From Umbilicaria muhlenbergii (lineage: Eukaryota; Ascomycota; Lecanoromycetes; Umbilicariales; Umbilicariaceae), in contig KK106983.1 of NCBI GenBank assembly GCA_000611775.1, forward strand, positions 3,936,070 through 3,983,569: DNA of 47,500 nucleotides, written 5' to 3'. A model generated the notes under the pieces. It made no database searches and was not told the origin of the DNA. It was given only the letters and a program-made list of their open reading frames with translations. A program made the translations under genes and the position numbers. Shown here in pieces: positions 45,354-47,500 of the stretch (position 1 is the stretch's first letter; each line of letters starts with the position of its first letter).

Positions 45354-46818
45354 AGAGGCCTCTGAAGACACCTAATTTGAAGCCTCTGAAAGGAGTGATT
45401 GCTAAAGAAATCACTGCCACAGAAGACATGAGCAACTTCTGTGTTTAAGTCAAAGTGAAAGGCCACTCAGCCAGACTGCTAATTGACAGTGACTGTACAG
45501 GGAATTTCTTGAACCCGCGGTTCACAAAAGTGAACGGGATAGAAGTTCAAAAGAAGTGAAATTCCTATTTGCTTCAAGGGTTTAATGAGACCCTGATGAA
45601 ACACAACAACAGTTGTGTAAATGAAGAAACAGTTCTGATACCTGTTCAGATTGATCAACACTGGGAGAAAATCAGTTTTGACATTATAGAGCAGCCAGGA
45701 AGTGATATAGTCCTAGGCATACCTTGACTCTGAACAGTCAATCTCATGATCAATTGAGCTGAGAATAAGATATACTTCACAAAAGGCAGTACCTCTATGA
45801 AGTTATATTCAGTCCTAAACTCACCTGAAGGAGTGGAAGTCTTCGCTATGACAACAGAAGAGACGCGTGAGGAATTAAAGAATCCTGACACAAAGATACT
45901 GTGAACTAGATGAGTCAATGATGACTGAGACTCTATTATCAAGTTATTTATCCCTAAAGAATACAAAGACTTCAAAGAATTGTTTACAGCAGTTAAGGAA
46001 CAGGACGCCTTACTGAAACATCAAGAATGAGATCATGAAATCAAGATCATGAATGATTACAAACTGATAAAGCAACTCATATACTCATTGTCACCTCAGT
46101 TAAATGCTTTGCGAGAATACTTAAAGGAGAACTTATGAAAAGAATTCATTCAAGAATCTCAGTCTCCAGCTGAATATTCAATATTGTTTGTCCCAAAATC
46201 AGACGGAACGTTAAGGTTGTGTGTCAACTATAGGGCACTAAACAACATAATAATAAAAAACAGCTACTCATTGCCGCTTGTGTCAGAACTGCAGGACAGA
46301 TTTCAGGGAGTGCAATGATTCATGAAGTTTAATATCCCGGGAGCATTCAACCAGATACAGATAAAAGAAGGTGATGAATGAAAAACAGCATTTTGAATGC
46401 GTTCAGGGCTGTATGAGTACTTGGTAATGCTGTTCAGATTAACCAACGCCTCAGTGACTTTTCAGGCTTTTATCAACAACGTCTTGCGACAGTATTTGAA
46501 CCAGTTCGTAGTCGTCTACCTTGACGACATACTGGTATACTCAAAGACAAAAGAACAACATGTCAAACATGTTCAGAAGGTTCTACAAGCGTTAAAAGAC
46601 GCTGGCCTTCATATCAAACCTGAGAAAAGTCTTTTTCATGCCAAAGAAGTCCAGTTTCTTGAATTTATCATCACATCAGAAGGCCTATGAATGGACCTGT
46701 AAAAAATCAAATCCGTGGTTGAATGATCAGTTTCAGCAAGCATTAAGGAGGTACAATCCTTCCTAGGCTTTGCAAACTTCTATAGGAAGTTTATTGAGAA
46801 GTATTCAAAGATCACAAC
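45335..46818 (+). pseudogene. Gypsy pol (protease, RT), truncated, TGA-riddled
   Basis: Read in the -1 frame. The protease motif LLIDSDCTGNF (normally DSG) is at about 45476, with Gly changed to Asp. The RT follows with SPAEYSILFVPKSDGTLRL, NYRALNNI, FNIPGAFNQIQIKEGDE, and the active site VVYLDDILVYSKTK (about 46517-46558), then VQFLEFIITSEGL and SFLGFANFYRKFIEKYSKIT. About 14 TGA and two TAA stops interrupt it. It breaks off after the RT thumb at 46818, where the inverted LTR-like repeat begins. AAG AAG TCA GTT GAA right of that repeat (47278 on) may be the continuation of pol, but too little is left to be sure. Confidence 0.88.
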
Positions 46819-47273
46819 TGTGAGCATTCAGTATACAGAACTCACCAGGTGCCAGTTCAGAATAAGAAAGGTTATGCTTAACAACAGTGCAGCCTTGTGA
46901 AGGTAACTTTCACTAGTGAATCAACCTCATGAGGGAGCTCAGCCAAATGACATCACTCCCGGCACTTCACGGAAGTGGTTAGAAGAGTTGACATCATTGG
47001 TGACACCTCATGGAGGTGTGATTCAGCAATAAACACCTTGTGAAGGCAGCTTCACTGAGGTGACTGCTTCATGAGATCTTCCTCAGGCAGGCTAGCTTCA
47101 GAAGGGATATATTATGAGGTCAGAGCATGTCTCACTTTCTTTCTTAGCAATAAGTCTCTACCTACTAGCAATACCATACTATTGTGAACCACCAACTATA
47201 AGCCTAAGCCACTATTGTCACATAGCTCCATAATTCCTTAGTTAAGATATTACCTCACGGTAGTACACTTACA
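46819..47273 (-). repeat. 455-bp LTR-like repeat, hypermutated inverted copy
   Basis: Inverted copy of 42277-42731, same length, reading TGTAAGTGTACTACC to AATGCTCACA on the minus strand. Nearly all differences are C-to-T or G-to-A, mostly at CpG and CpC of the left copy. It interrupts gypsy pol; no 5-bp target duplication is visible (ACAAC and TATAA). Confidence 0.8.
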
Positions 47274-47330
47274 TATAAGAAGTCAGTTGAAAATAAGAGC
47301 TGGTCTGGAGGCTGCTATTCTATTGAGTGA

Positions 47331-47500
47331 GCCGGGTAACTAATGTTCAAGGCCGGGTCAAACACCGCGCACCGCCCCGCCGGTTACCCGGCCTTGCGCC
47401 CCCCCCCCGGGCCTCACATCAGGTCCCCCGCCTGCGCACCACCCCGCCAGTTACCCGGCCTTGAGTCGGGCCGGGTAACTAATGTTCAAGGCCGGGTCAA
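47331..47500 (+). repeat. GC-rich repeat with 139-bp period, cut by window end
   Basis: A 31-bp unit starting GCCGGGTAACTAATGTTC is present at 47331-47361 and identically at 47470-47500. Between them, GCGCACC(G/A)CCCCGCC with GTTACCCGGCC occurs twice, and is an inverted relative of GGCCGGGTAAC. C10 at 47399-47408. It is much richer in GC than the neighbouring retroelement and belongs to a different repeat family. Confidence 0.8.

Larger units (their letters stand above)
43331..46818 (+). mobile_element. Ty3/gypsy retrotransposon, 3' truncated and hypermutated
   Basis: Order seen: 5' LTR (43331-43680), possible self-priming site, gag (43737-45338), -1 frameshift signal, protease and reverse transcriptase (to 46818). 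RNase H, integrase and the 3' LTR are missing: a 455-bp LTR-like repeat in reverse orientation interrupts pol. About 34 TGA stops are spread over gag and pol, so the element is dead. Confidence 0.9.

Noticed and set aside
43737-46818. Reading TGA as tryptophan (an alternative genetic code or a mitochondrial origin)
   Set aside because: About half of the TGA positions stand for arginine, TGG is still used for Trp at several places, and missense C-to-T/G-to-A changes are present too. Mutation explains all of this; recoding does not.

Overview
The window looks like nuclear DNA of a filamentous ascomycete (Pezizomycotina, perhaps Dothideomycetes). Genes are spaced, carry short introns (about 50-95 nt, GT-AG with CTAAC/CTGAY-type branch sites), and include fungal families: a PNPLA-NB-ARC-TPR NOD-like receptor, a secreted sedolisin, a FAS1 cell-surface protein, a Cla h 8/Alt a 8-type mannitol dehydrogenase, a CYP504-like P450 and FAD monooxygenases. 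No tRNA, rRNA or CRISPR was found.

Layout. 1-0.4 kb: polypurine satellite-like DNA. 1.5-2.9 kb: F-box-like/TPR protein (minus). 5.0-7.5 kb: deleted Ty1/copia element with an initiator-tRNA-Met half-tRNA primer site, between copies of another repeat. 7.5-9.5 kb: a FAD monooxygenase with a broken splice donor and a decapitated second monooxygenase. 10.8-13.4 kb: low-complexity RD-rich protein (minus). 14.3-15.8 kb: four-exon fasciclin protein (minus). 17.9-21.2 kb: six-exon NLR. 21.7-23.7 kb: three-exon sedolisin (minus). 26.0-26.8 kb: mannitol dehydrogenase (minus), flanked by two diverged copies of one short repeat. 28.1-29.8 kb: three-exon P450, followed by a five-unit heat-shock element with no obvious gene. 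32.2-34.9 kb: unrecognised protein made of four related modules, each closed by a phase-0 intron, with a one-base frameshift in an A6 run. 36.6-40.0 kb: two unrecognised, probably nuclear proteins (minus).

42.3-47.5 kb is a transposon graveyard. A truncated Ty3/gypsy element (LTR, gag, protease, reverse transcriptase) sits between two 455-bp LTR-like repeats in opposite orientation; the right one interrupts pol. The element preserves a textbook -1 frameshift site (A AAA AAC, gag stop, hairpin) and a possible self-priming site. It is riddled with stops that are almost all TGA, at Trp (TGG) and Arg (CGA) codons. Together with comparison of the two 455-bp repeats this points to C-to-T hypermutation at CpG and CpC but not CpA, which is unlike classical RIP.

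The host genes do not form an evident cluster; they read as independent accessory and housekeeping functions. The most unusual signals are the hypermutation signature with the preserved recoding and priming signals, the four-module intron-phased gene, and the orphan heat-shock element. All gene models are by-eye splicings without database support.
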